From: Bacteroidaceae bacterium HV4-6-C5C
Lineage (GTDB): Bacteria > Bacteroidota > Bacteroidia > Bacteroidales > Bacteroidaceae
DNA length: 36,728 nucleotides
Reading direction: 5' to 3'
Assembly: GCA_007896885.1 (NCBI GenBank)
Contig: VOIU01000026.1
Coordinates: 1-36,728, forward strand
Below are positions 8,619 to 17,100 of the stretch, piece after piece (position 1 is the first letter of the stretch; each line of letters opens with the position of its first letter). Both the position numbers and the translations under genes were made by a program. The notes below the pieces were generated by a model. That model was not told where the DNA came from. It did no database searches and worked only from the letters and a program-made list of their open reading frames with translations.

Positions 8619-8894
8619 TTACCGTAGAACCAACTCCAAGGCATTGAATTTACACACAGCAATGCAATCACCACAAGCTGTACAATTTCGAGCGTTCTTT
8701 AATACCACCGACTTCCTTTTATCACTTACTATTGTATACAAAGCTTTGTGGCGGCATCTCTTTAAACACTGTTGACAACCTACACAATTACTGTCTACGA
8801 TGCGAACTACGTACTTTTTAGCACGTTTATTCCTAAAATAACCAAGAATGATAACAAGCAAACATAAGCTTGTAAATACAAAATATAAAATCAT
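8619..8894 (-). CDS. Membrane-anchored ferredoxin with two [4Fe-4S] motifs
   Basis: The ATG at 8892-8894 gives 91 residues; a longer frame would begin at TTG (8901-8903). The N-terminus is one hydrophobic helix (MILYFVFTSLCLLVIILGYF) followed by basic residues RNKRAKK, so the cofactor domain would face the cytoplasm. Two clusters are marked by CVGCQQCLKRC and CTACGDCIAVC, both CxxCxxCxxxC but without the proline common after the last cysteine. It probably carries electrons at the inner membrane. It lies downstream of paaK, iorB and iorA on the same strand, 126 bp away with a promoter candidate between. It may accept electrons from IorAB, whose alpha subunit lacks its own ferredoxin domain, or serve another redox partner. 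Confidence 0.85.
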   Translation of the reverse strand: MILYFVFTSLCLLVIILGYFRNKRAKKYVVRIVDSNCVGCQQCLKRCRHKALYTIVSDKRKSVVLKNARNCTACGDCIAVCKFNALELVLR

Positions 8895-8946
8895 TATTCG
8901 CAAACTATAATCCGATTCAACATAATATGCAATGCCATTGCGAATG

Positions 8947-8981
8947 CAAATTTACAAACAATCAACTTAATATAAACCAAA
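8947..8981 (-). promoter_or_regulatory. Candidate promoter of the ferredoxin gene
   Basis: TAAATTTG (8947-8954) on the minus strand matches the -7 consensus. TTTG (8978-8981) lies 23 bp upstream, a little far. If real, the ferredoxin is also made independently of the iorA operon. Confidence 0.4.
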
Positions 8982-9020
8982 AAGAATTATATGAAAATTG
9001 AATTTTTCAGTATTTTAAGC

Positions 9021-10328
9021 CTAGCGATTATTACGTAAATCTTTTACCCTAACAGCTTTTCCTTCACTTTGAGGTAATGAGCTTTTCTTCACTAACTTTA
9101 CTTTTGGAGTTACTAAAATTTCATCTTTCAATAAACGAGTAATCTCTCTGCGTACATTCTCTAACTCAATATAGTTGTCGGTAGAAAGATCACTAAGCTC
9201 AACTTCAACAATCATTTCATCTTGATTGTCCACAGTATCAAGAGTAATAAGATAATTGCTACCCAATGCCGGATATTGCACCAGTATTTTTTCTACTTGC
9301 ATGGGAAAGATATTCACCCCTTTTATAATAAACATATCATCACTACGCCCTTTAATGCGGTCAATCCGGACATGAGTGCGTCCGCAAGGACATTGACCGG
9401 GAAGTATACGGGTAAGGTCGCGAGTACGATAACGGATGAGAGGCATCATTTCACGATCAAGAGTGGTAAGCACCAACTCTCCTACTTCACCTTCTGGAAC
9501 AGGCTCTCCGGTATCAGGGTCAATAATTTCGACAATATAACAATCCTCCCACAAATGCATACCGTTTTGCTCCTGACATTCAAACGCAACTCCGGGACCA
9601 TTCATTTCGGTCATTCCAAAGCAATTGTATGCTTTTACGCCAAGCATCTTCTCTATTTTACGTCGTTGTTCGTCTGTATGGGGCTCAGCACCAATAATAA
9701 GAGTCTTCAGAGTTGAGGCAGCTGAATCAAGTCCTTCTTCTTGAAAAATTTCCGCTAGACGGATTGCATAACTCGGAATAGCATGCAAAGCTGTAGAGTG
9801 AAAATCAGTGATAAATTTTATCTGCCGCTTACTGTTTCCGGCAGCAGCTGGTACAGTAAGTGCCCCCAAACGTTCGGCACCGTATTGAAAGCCCAATCCA
9901 CCGGTAAACATGCCGTAACCGGAACTGTTTTGGAACACATCCTCCTTGCGAACTCCAACCATATAAAGGCATCTTGCCACTAAATTGGCCCAAGAATTCA
10001 GGTCATGCTGCGAATGAACAATCACCGTCGGGGTTCCGGTTGTTCCACTCGACGAATGAATACGTACTCCATCAGCAGCCATATCTCCGGATACCAATCC
10101 AAAAGGATAATTGGCGCGCATATCCGCTTTAGTGGTAAAAGGTATTCGACGAAGATCGTCCAGCGTCAGCATATCATCGGCTGTCACACCACATTCTTTA
10201 AACACTTTGCAATAATGTGGCGAGTGAGAAGCAATTTTTATTGTTTTCTTCAGTCTTTCCAATTGGAGTCGGTGAAGATCATCGCGATTCATCGTTTCGA
10301 TATCCCGCTCCCAAAATTGTGTTTTCAT
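9021..10328 (-). CDS. paaK: Phenylacetate-CoA ligase family AMP-forming enzyme
   Basis: The 435 residues match PaaK length. The P-loop SSSGTTGTPTVI is at about 93-104, the NCFGMTEMNGPG segment is the adenine-binding motif, and YRTRDLTRI holds the ribose-binding region. A CPCG pair and the hinge GRSDDMFIIKGVNIFP follow, and the C-terminal lysine of SEGKAVRV is the likely catalytic lysine. The family joins aryl acids, mainly phenylacetate, to CoA with ATP hydrolysis to AMP. It starts 19 bp after iorB, so it belongs to the iorA-iorB-paaK operon. IorAB converts aryl-pyruvates to aryl-acetyl-CoA; run together, the two could interconvert aryl acetates and aryl pyruvates for aromatic amino-acid synthesis from phenylacetate-type acids, or release the acid. 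The direction is inferred. Confidence 0.88.
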   Translation of the reverse strand: MKTQFWERDIETMNRDDLHRLQLERLKKTIKIASHSPHYCKVFKECGVTADDMLTLDDLRRIPFTTKADMRANYPFGLVSGDMAADGVRIHSSSGTTGTPTVIVHSQHDLNSWANLVARCLYMVGVRKEDVFQNSSGYGMFTGGLGFQYGAERLGALTVPAAAGNSKRQIKFITDFHSTALHAIPSYAIRLAEIFQEEGLDSAASTLKTLIIGAEPHTDEQRRKIEKMLGVKAYNCFGMTEMNGPGVAFECQEQNGMHLWEDCYIVEIIDPDTGEPVPEGEVGELVLTTLDREMMPLIRYRTRDLTRILPGQCPCGRTHVRIDRIKGRSDDMFIIKGVNIFPMQVEKILVQYPALGSNYLITLDTVDNQDEMIVEVELSDLSTDNYIELENVRREITRLLKDEILVTPKVKLVKKSSLPQSEGKAVRVKDLRNNR

Positions 10329-10347
10329 GAGTTTATGTCAGATGTCG

Positions 10348-10932
10348 TTATTTTATCAGATTTTCAGCAATTTGCTTACCGGCTGCAAGGGCTTTAAGAT
10401 TCATTTCCACTATCGATTCTCCTTTAGAAGCAAAAATTTCACGAATGCTGATTTGTACTTTGTCGTAATCTATACCCAAAAAAGGAATAGTGGCACCAAG
10501 CAATACAATATTCGAAACGCGTGAAGGACCTATTTCTTTAGCCACATTATCCACATTAAGAATAACTTTATGAGGAAGCTTTTCCAATTCGGCTCTAACA
10601 TCATCTTCATTAGGATAGTTGGGTATATTTATAAAAGGTGTCTCATTAGTCACCAGCCAGCCCTCCGGACTCAAATAAGGCAAATAGCGCAAACTTTCCA
10701 TCGGCTCCAATGAAATAATCAAATCACACTTTCCCAAAGAAATAAGATCGGATGATATAGGGCGGTCGCTGATACGAAGATTGGATTGCACATCGCCTCC
10801 CCGTTGACTCATGCCGTGAACCTCAGCTTGTTTCATATATAAACCTTCTTTTAATGCGGTCTTACCAATGACAGTTGCAATGGAAAGAATTCCTTGTCCG
10901 CCCACTCCGGCGAGTATTATATCTCTTTTCAT
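10348..10932 (-). CDS. iorB: Indolepyruvate:ferredoxin oxidoreductase, beta subunit
   Basis: The 194 residues form the gamma-type (KorC/PorG) domain of 2-oxoacid:ferredoxin oxidoreductases. GVGGQGILS at the start, the MSQRGG segment near residue 41 and SNIVLLGA near the middle are family hallmarks. It partners IorA to oxidise aryl-pyruvates to aryl-acetyl-CoA in the cytoplasm, reducing ferredoxin; the reaction is reversible. It starts 11 bp after iorA and ends 19 bp before paaK, so all three are translated from one message. Confidence 0.92.
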   Translation of the reverse strand: MKRDIILAGVGGQGILSIATVIGKTALKEGLYMKQAEVHGMSQRGGDVQSNLRISDRPISSDLISLGKCDLIISLEPMESLRYLPYLSPEGWLVTNETPFINIPNYPNEDDVRAELEKLPHKVILNVDNVAKEIGPSRVSNIVLLGATIPFLGIDYDKVQISIREIFASKGESIVEMNLKALAAGKQIAENLIK

Positions 10933-10943
10933 AATCGTACGAC

Positions 10944-12536
10944 TTACTTTTTTCTTTTTTTACGTGCTAAAGTTTGAATACATTCACGGCGCGGAATAAT
11001 TACTGATACTCCATTGAACTCAATCTCTTCACGGATTACCTGCTTCATTTCCTCATAATTCTTCTTCAAAGGCACTACCACACGAATATGTTCAGACAAT
11101 ACGCCTATACCGGAACAGATAGCCTCGATACGTCCTGTTCCGGCTGAATCCTGTCCACCAGTCATGGCAGTTGTTTCATTGTCGGAAATTACGACGGTAA
11201 CATTAACATTTCCATTCACACAATCCAACAAGCCTGTCATGCCGGAATGTGTAAAAGTGGAATCACCTATGACAGCTACAGCAGGATACAAACCGCCATC
11301 CGCTGCACCCTTAGCCATCGTAATAGAAGCACCCATATCCACACAAGAATCAATTGCATTGAATGGAGCCCCCGCTCCAAGTGTGTAACAACCAATGTCA
11401 CTAAAGACTTTATGCCCGGGATATTCATCACGCAAAACTTCCGTTAATGCAGTATACATGTCGCGATGTCCACAACCGTCGCATAATGCAGGAGGACGCA
11501 TCGCTACCAATGACGGGATTTGAAAAGTAGGTTTTATATCTTTTCCGACAGCCATCCCCACTTTATCGGGATTAAGTTCGCCATCGCGTGAAAGGGTTCC
11601 ATCAAGACGACCCTTCACTTGAATACCAATACCTAGATAACCTTTAATCAGACGCTCAACAAAAGGTTGTCCGTCTTCAAGAACTAATATTTGGTCACAT
11701 TCATCTACTAACTTAAGAAGCTGCTTTTGAGGAAGTGGATACTGCCCGATCTTTAACACCGGGTACTCACACCCATCAGGATAGTTTTCCATAAGGTAGT
11801 TGAATGCAATACCACACGCCACAATACCAAGTTTCTTATTCTGTCCATCAATATATTTATTATAAAGAGATTCTTCCGAAGCTTTAACAAAAGCATCTTG
11901 TTTCTCCAATAAGGCTTTATAACGTTTTCTGGCGATACCGGGTAAAAGAATAAATTGTCGTGGATCATCACTAAAAGACAATTCATTTTGAAGCTTTTGT
12001 ATCTTGCGTTCGACACCTGAACGTGAATGGGCAAGACGGGTTACCATACGCATTAGCACCGGTTCGCCAATCTGTTCGGCAAACTCAAATCCACTATAAA
12101 CCATGTCATAAGCTTCCTGTTGATTGCTCGGCTCATACATCGGTATCAGAGCAAAATCACCATAAAAACGGCTGTCTTGTTCATTCTGTGAAGAGTGCAT
12201 ACTGGGATCATCAGCAGCAACGACAATAAGTCCGCCTTTTACTCCGGTTACAGCCGAATTAATGAAGCAGTCCGCAGCTACATTCATCCCAACATGCTTC
12301 ATGCATACCAATGCACGTTTACCAACAAAAGACATCCCCAGAGCACCTTCCATGGCGGTCTTTTCATTAGTACACCAACGACTATGGATATTACGTTCCA
12401 CGGTTAAAGGGGCCGTTTGTATATATTCTGTAATTTCAGTGGAAGGAGTACCGGGATAGGCATAAACACCCGAAAGACCGGCATCCAATGCAGCTTGTGC
12501 AATAGCTTCGTCGCCAAGTAAGAGTTGCTTGCTCAT
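10944..12536 (-). CDS. iorA: Indolepyruvate:ferredoxin oxidoreductase, alpha subunit, lacking the ferredoxin domain
   Basis: The 530-residue protein begins with the pyrimidine-binding domain (LLGDEAIAQAALDAG, YPGTPSTEI), has the linker domain in the middle, then the thiamine-diphosphate domain with CDGCGHRDMY, SDIGCYTLG, IGDSTFTHSG and DNETTAMTGGQ. The classical archaeal IorA is over 600 residues and ends with two [4Fe-4S] motifs. Here the chain stops at PRRECIQTLARKKRKK, where that domain would begin, with no CxxCxxCxxxC. Electrons must therefore leave through a separate ferredoxin, perhaps the one encoded at 8619-8894. It is the first gene of the iorA-iorB-paaK operon, preceded by a promoter and a large hairpin with a U-run. 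Confidence 0.92.
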   Translation of the reverse strand: MSKQLLLGDEAIAQAALDAGLSGVYAYPGTPSTEITEYIQTAPLTVERNIHSRWCTNEKTAMEGALGMSFVGKRALVCMKHVGMNVAADCFINSAVTGVKGGLIVVAADDPSMHSSQNEQDSRFYGDFALIPMYEPSNQQEAYDMVYSGFEFAEQIGEPVLMRMVTRLAHSRSGVERKIQKLQNELSFSDDPRQFILLPGIARKRYKALLEKQDAFVKASEESLYNKYIDGQNKKLGIVACGIAFNYLMENYPDGCEYPVLKIGQYPLPQKQLLKLVDECDQILVLEDGQPFVERLIKGYLGIGIQVKGRLDGTLSRDGELNPDKVGMAVGKDIKPTFQIPSLVAMRPPALCDGCGHRDMYTALTEVLRDEYPGHKVFSDIGCYTLGAGAPFNAIDSCVDMGASITMAKGAADGGLYPAVAVIGDSTFTHSGMTGLLDCVNGNVNVTVVISDNETTAMTGGQDSAGTGRIEAICSGIGVLSEHIRVVVPLKKNYEEMKQVIREEIEFNGVSVIIPRRECIQTLARKKRKK

Positions 12537-12565
12537 ATTTTAGGTTATCTTTATATTAAAAAAAG

Positions 12566-12631
12566 AAAAACGCAGGTGACGCAGCGACAACAAGGTATAT
12601 TACCTTGCCAATCTGCATTACCTGCGTTTTT
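12566..12631 (-). terminator. Large hairpin with U-run: mltG terminator or iorA leader attenuator
   Basis: Arms 12566-12584 and 12613-12631 pair over 19 positions, the two non-identical positions being able to form G-U pairs in one of the RNA strands. A second hairpin, CAAGGTA with TACCTTG (12591-12597 and 12601-12607), is nested inside. On the minus strand it ends GCGTTTTTCTTTTTTT, a classic terminator tail. It lies after mltG but also between the iorA promoter (12638-12671) and the iorA start (12536), so iorA transcripts would carry it as a leader. Confidence 0.7.
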
Positions 12632-12637
12632 CGTCCG

Positions 12638-12671
12638 CAAATATAGCCTTTTGCTTTTATTTTATCACAAA
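12638..12671 (-). promoter_or_regulatory. Promoter of the iorA-iorB-paaK operon
   Basis: Minus-strand TATATTTG (12638-12645) fits the -7 consensus exactly, with TTTG (12668-12671) 22 bp upstream. It directly abuts the mltG stop codon. The expected start near 12631 would place the large hairpin at the 5' end of the leader. Confidence 0.6.
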
Positions 12672-12672
12672 A

Positions 12673-13701
12673 TCATTTAAAAATCTTTCGATCGTTTAAT
12701 GCTTTCCAATATTTCTTGGCATTTTTCATATGATCGGCATAATTTGCCGCAAAAGCATGGGTGCCGGAAAAATCATCTTTCGCACACATGTATACATAAT
12801 TGTGCTTCACGTGATTTAGTACCGCATCAATGCCAATGGTAGATGGAATACGTATCGGACCAGGGGGCAAACCAATATTACGATAAGTGTTATATGGAGA
12901 GTTTACTCTCAAATTCTCATTAGATATCCGACGAAGAGCAAAGTCTTGCAAAGCAAACTTTATAGTAGGGTCGGCTTGCAATGGCATACCGGCACGCAAA
13001 CGATTATAATATAATCCTGCCACCATAGCTTTTTCTTGATTATTGTTTGTTTCTTCTTCTACAATAGAAGCCATTGTAGAAACTTCGGCGGGAGTCAATT
13101 CCATCTCTTTGGCTTTTGCCATACGATCCGAATTCCAGAATTTATCATGCTCTTTCTTCATCCGGTCAAAGAACTCATTTACATTTATATTCCAATATAC
13201 CTGATACGTTTCCGGTATAAAGAGACTTGGCAAAGTTTCTTTTGTATACCCGAGCTTCTCACGAAAAACCGAGTCATTCATCATGGTTGCCACTTCGGCA
13301 GAATCAATCATCAACTGCTTACCGACACTACGTGCAAGCTTATCTAAAGTACGAACACTACCAACTGTGAAATTTAAAGGTTCTTGATGCCCTTTGTATA
13401 TTCTATTAAACACTTTGAATACGTTATCACCAGAATGAATGACATAGCGTCCCGTACGAATATGACCGGAATAATTACGCCATTTTACCAGCCAATTGAA
13501 CCCGGCTATCGCTGTAGGTCTACCTGCCCTATCTACTTTGTAACACACAGAATCGGCATTATCATCACGATCTATATAAACATAAGCTGTTTTTTGGGGA
13601 TGAAACTGAGGAAAGAACAGGAAAAACCCCATGAATAACAGGATAAAAATTATTATTGCCAGAACTCCCAGAGTGAGTTTTTTGACTACACTTTTCTTCA
13701 T
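12673..13701 (-). CDS. mltG: Endolytic murein transglycosylase MltG
   Basis: From the ATG at 13699-13701 the protein has 342 residues; the longer frame starts at TTG inside a promoter element and is rejected. It begins with basic residues and one membrane helix (LTLGVLAIIIFILLFMGFFLFF), so the rest is periplasmic. The YceG-like domain contains ASIVEEETNN, with the catalytic glutamate as in E. coli MltG (ASIVEKET), and QADPTIKFAL, SPYNTYRNIGLPPGPI, family signatures. MltG cuts nascent glycan strands inside the chain and sets their length near the elongation machinery. It is a single-gene unit: the ncRNA gene lies upstream and the iorA promoter immediately downstream. Confidence 0.93.
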   Translation of the reverse strand: MKKSVVKKLTLGVLAIIIFILLFMGFFLFFPQFHPQKTAYVYIDRDDNADSVCYKVDRAGRPTAIAGFNWLVKWRNYSGHIRTGRYVIHSGDNVFKVFNRIYKGHQEPLNFTVGSVRTLDKLARSVGKQLMIDSAEVATMMNDSVFREKLGYTKETLPSLFIPETYQVYWNINVNEFFDRMKKEHDKFWNSDRMAKAKEMELTPAEVSTMASIVEEETNNNQEKAMVAGLYYNRLRAGMPLQADPTIKFALQDFALRRISNENLRVNSPYNTYRNIGLPPGPIRIPSTIGIDAVLNHVKHNYVYMCAKDDFSGTHAFAANYADHMKNAKKYWKALNDRKIFK

Positions 13702-13725
13702 TTTTATTATTAAATTAAAGTCCGG

Positions 13726-13733
13726 CAAATTTA
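13726..13733 (-). promoter_or_regulatory. -7 element of the mltG promoter
   Basis: TAAATTTG on the minus strand fits TAnnTTTG. It implies a leader of about 20 nt to the ATG at 13701 and rules out the upstream TTG start. No clear -33 TTTG is present. Confidence 0.45.
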
Positions 13734-13764
13734 GAAAGAATCAACGGAATAATATTCTTTTGAA

Positions 13765-13992
13765 AAGAAAAAAGGAATGGTAATTTATAAAATTACTATT
13801 CCTTTTATATGAAAGCCGCATCGATGATGTGATGAAACTCCGAATGACATGATTTGAGTGCCCCTCCTCTTTGTAATCCACCGACTTAAAAGTTACCCCG
13901 AAGGGTGTGGCCCGCCATCGAGAAGCGAAGCTTGTCTCGGTATCTCGTAGAAATTGATGAGTTTCCCGATCCAATCAATGCGGCTCTTTTTT
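13765..13992 (-). ncRNA. Candidate structured non-coding RNA, about 225 nt
   Basis: The region has a promoter, a folded body and a terminator on one strand, and no convincing protein. On the minus strand GCCGCATTGAT (13974-13984) pairs with ATCGATGCGGC (13815-13825) to close the molecule over 160 nt. Just inside, GAAACTC pairs with GAGTTTC. The core holds a CGAGA/TCTCG hairpin with an AGC/GCT extension, an ACCC-TTCG-GGGT hairpin with a UUCG-type loop, and CCAC/GTGG and GTAA/TTAC pairings. It is GC-richer than its surroundings. The Bacteroidales-1 RNA motif (a conserved RNA reported often near rplT) and 6S RNA are the known candidates; the multi-hairpin core fits 6S poorly. I cannot decide the family by eye. 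Confidence 0.7.
13770..13806 (-). terminator. Terminator of the candidate ncRNA
   Basis: Arms 13770-13786 and 13790-13806 pair over 17 positions with one mismatch. On the minus strand the hairpin is followed by CCTTTTTTCTTTTC, a good U-run; the plus-strand side is weaker. Confidence 0.7.
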
Positions 13993-13998
13993 CTTCTA

Positions 13999-14030
13999 CA
14001 AATGTAGCCCTTTTCTATTAAAGAAACAAA
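13999..14030 (-). promoter_or_regulatory. Promoter of the candidate ncRNA
   Basis: Minus-strand TACATTTG (13999-14006) and TTTG (14027-14030) are separated by exactly 20 bp: the best match to the Bacteroidetes consensus in the window. Transcription would start near 13990-13994, a few nucleotides before the closing stem. The 100 bp left of the peptidase stop (14031-14135) hold nothing else that I can see. Confidence 0.7.
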
Positions 14031-14135
14031 CCATAAATGCCTTTTGTTCTATACTCATCTGTAATATTTAAAGCCTGTCATGCATTAATCGCTGCCTTAC
14101 AACAACTTATATACATGAGTGAGAATTCTTAATTT

Positions 14136-17100
14136 TTATTTATTCCACACTCTTGGAACAGGAACAGGTTTAAGCGGCTCACGGTTCTTCAGCTCTTTCA
14201 TTACTTCATCTATCGCACGATTAAGCTGTTGGTCTTCTCCACTCCATTCTTTAACAGGATCATTATCTATTAGAATGTCTGGATCTACTCCATGGTTTTC
14301 AATAATCCATTGTCCTGTTTTAGGATCATAGCTGGTAAAGAAAGGCACGCGAAGATCTGTTCCATCAACAAACGGCAAGGAACCGGATATTCCAACAATG
14401 CCGCCCCATGTACGAGTTCCTATAAGCTTACCAAGACCTAATGCATGAAATCCCCACGGAAATAAGTCACCATCAGAAGCAGAATACTTATTGATTAGAC
14501 ACACTTTGGGACCAACTTGAACTGCATCTGGTACAGTGCCGATACGGGAAGAGCCACGACGCATGGTAAGCCGGTATGGTTCCCGAGATAAACGCTCAAG
14601 AATCATTGGAGATACATTTCCACCACCATTGGCACGGTCATCTATAATTAAACCATCCTTATCGAGCTGTGGATAAAAGTAACGGGCAAATTCATTTAAC
14701 CCTTCAGGCCCCATATCGGGTATATATATATATCCGATTTTTCCATTGGATGCTTTCTCTACTTTCTTGATATTATCTTGCACCCATTCGTACTGAGCCA
14801 AAGTATATTGCTCAGTCAACGGACTGACTACAATCTTACGGCCACCAGCCAATTGTGATTTACTATTCAATATAATCTCTGTAGGGACTTCAGCCTTACC
14901 TACCAATAAGGAATACATATCTTTTACAGTATTGGCAGGAATGCCATCTATAGCTACAATATAATCACCTACTTTAGCATTGATACCCGGTTCGGTAAAA
15001 GGAGAACGCAGAGTTTTATCCCATGATGCACCCTGATAAATTTTCTCTATACGGAAGAATCCATTTTTATCACGAGAAATATCTGCACCTAACATACCGG
15101 TATTTACCCTATCGGGGCGATCAGCTTCACCCGGGTTTACATACGCATGACCAACACACAGTTCACCAATCATCTCTCCTATTACATAATTCAGGTCAAG
15201 CCGGTTTTTGACATACGGTAACAAAACTGCATATTTTTGTTTTATAGATTTCCAATCAACTCCATGAAGGCTTTCTACATAAAAGCCATCGCGATAAGCT
15301 CGCCATGCTTCATCAAATATTTGAGCCCATTCCTGGGGATAATCAGTAAATATTTTCATATTATCAACATCTACAGCATCCTTCAATTCTACTTTACCAG
15401 TCGGAATAGCAGTAACATAAAGTTTCTTATCCTTATAAAATAGAGCTTTCTTGCTACTATAGTTTAAATCCATAGATGCTCCTTCAGCTATAGATTCTTC
15501 TTTTTGAGTTTTCAAATCATACACGGTTGCAGAACTTCGTTTCGAATAGTATATTTTTTCTCCATCTGAATAAAAGTTATGATAAATAGAAGCTGGAAGA
15601 GGGAGATTTACTATACGATCAGAGATGCCTTCAAAATCGATCTTAATAATAGACAAAGTATCTTTAGATGCTATATTTTTCTTATCAACATTCTTCTTAT
15701 CAGAGACTTTATTATTAGCATCTTTTTTATCTGATACAGCTGCTACGCTAACTTCCGCATCCTTTGCAAGAAAAGGAGAAGGAGTATTTTTGGAAAGGAG
15801 GCATAGGTATATGCCATTAGTGTAGTTATAGACATGGTTCCATTCCTTTGAACCATAGACTGGATTAAAATCTCTTGATGAAGAAAAAATAATATATTTC
15901 CCATCTTTACTAAAAACGGGGTCATTAGATTCATACCACTTGTCTGTTATGGCATGTTCTTTTTTATCGGCTATATTATAAACGTAAACAACACTAAAAT
16001 TATTCGATTCTAACCGGGTATAAGTAAGCCATTTGCCGTCTGGAGAAAAACTAATATCTTGAGGCTCTCCAACGGGGTCCTGCAACAACGTCTCCTTCTT
16101 TTTAGATGTAACATTGAGCAGATTGAGACGATTTTTGCGATCAACATAGGCAATAGATTTTGAATCGGGACTCCACATGAAAGAACGGATATAAGTATCG
16201 TTATCTTTAGTCAATTCAATTGGTTCGGAGCCTTTAACATCTCGTAAATAAAGTTCTGTTTCTCCTGTAGCATCAGAAATATAGGCGATAAATTGCTCAT
16301 TGGGAGACCATTGTGCATTTCGTTCGTGAGCACCAGGTGTACGTGTTATGTTTTTAATCACACCCTTATCGGATGGAACATTAAATACTTCTCCTCTTGA
16401 AGTTATAGCCAAGCGCTCACCGTCAGGAGACAGACTAGCATCCGTAATATATTTACTACCCTCTTTTATTTCGCTACGAGCATAGATGTTATCGGATGCC
16501 AAAGTTATATTTATTTTGATCGCTTTTTGGTCTTTCACATTTAATTTATAAAGATATCCAGCATTTTCAAAAACAATTGTATTACCATTACAGCTAGGAA
16601 ATTTCACATCATAATCAGTGAAGTTAGTAACCTTATCTGTCTGCTTAGTTTTCGTGTGATATACAAATAAGTTCATAACCCGATCACGATCAGAAAGAAA
16701 ATAAATATCATCGCCAATCCACATTGGGAAAATATCTTGGGCAATATTATTAGTCACATTCTCTACTGATTTCGACGCAGAGTCATATACCCAAATATCA
16801 TCTGCCATCCCACCTTTATAATATTTCCAAGTACGGAATTCGCGCATGACACGATTATAAGCCAGTTTTGTACCGTCGGGTGAATAACTACTAAAACCTC
16901 CTTCCGGTAGAGGAATAGCATTAGATAAGCCGCCTTCTTTGTCTACCAAATATAAACGCCCCACAAATCCACTTCCTATACGATTGCGATATAGAATATT
17001 TTTCCCATCGGGAGTCCACCCCATAATAATATTATTAGGCCCCATACGATCGCCAATATCATCACGTGCATTGGTTGCAGTATAGGTTATGCGCAAAGGT

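Noticed and set aside
13702..13728. Longer N-terminus for MltG
   Set aside because: It would start at TTG inside the -7 element at 13726-13733; the ATG at 13701 directly precedes the membrane helix.
13741..13974. Open frame of 77 codons on the minus strand
   Set aside because: It covers the body and terminator of the structured RNA candidate, has no ribosome-binding context, and its end runs through the terminator hairpin.
13765..13992. tmRNA, RNase P RNA or SRP RNA
   Set aside because: No tag frame with tRNA-like ends, too short for RNase P, and the folds do not resemble the SRP hairpin.
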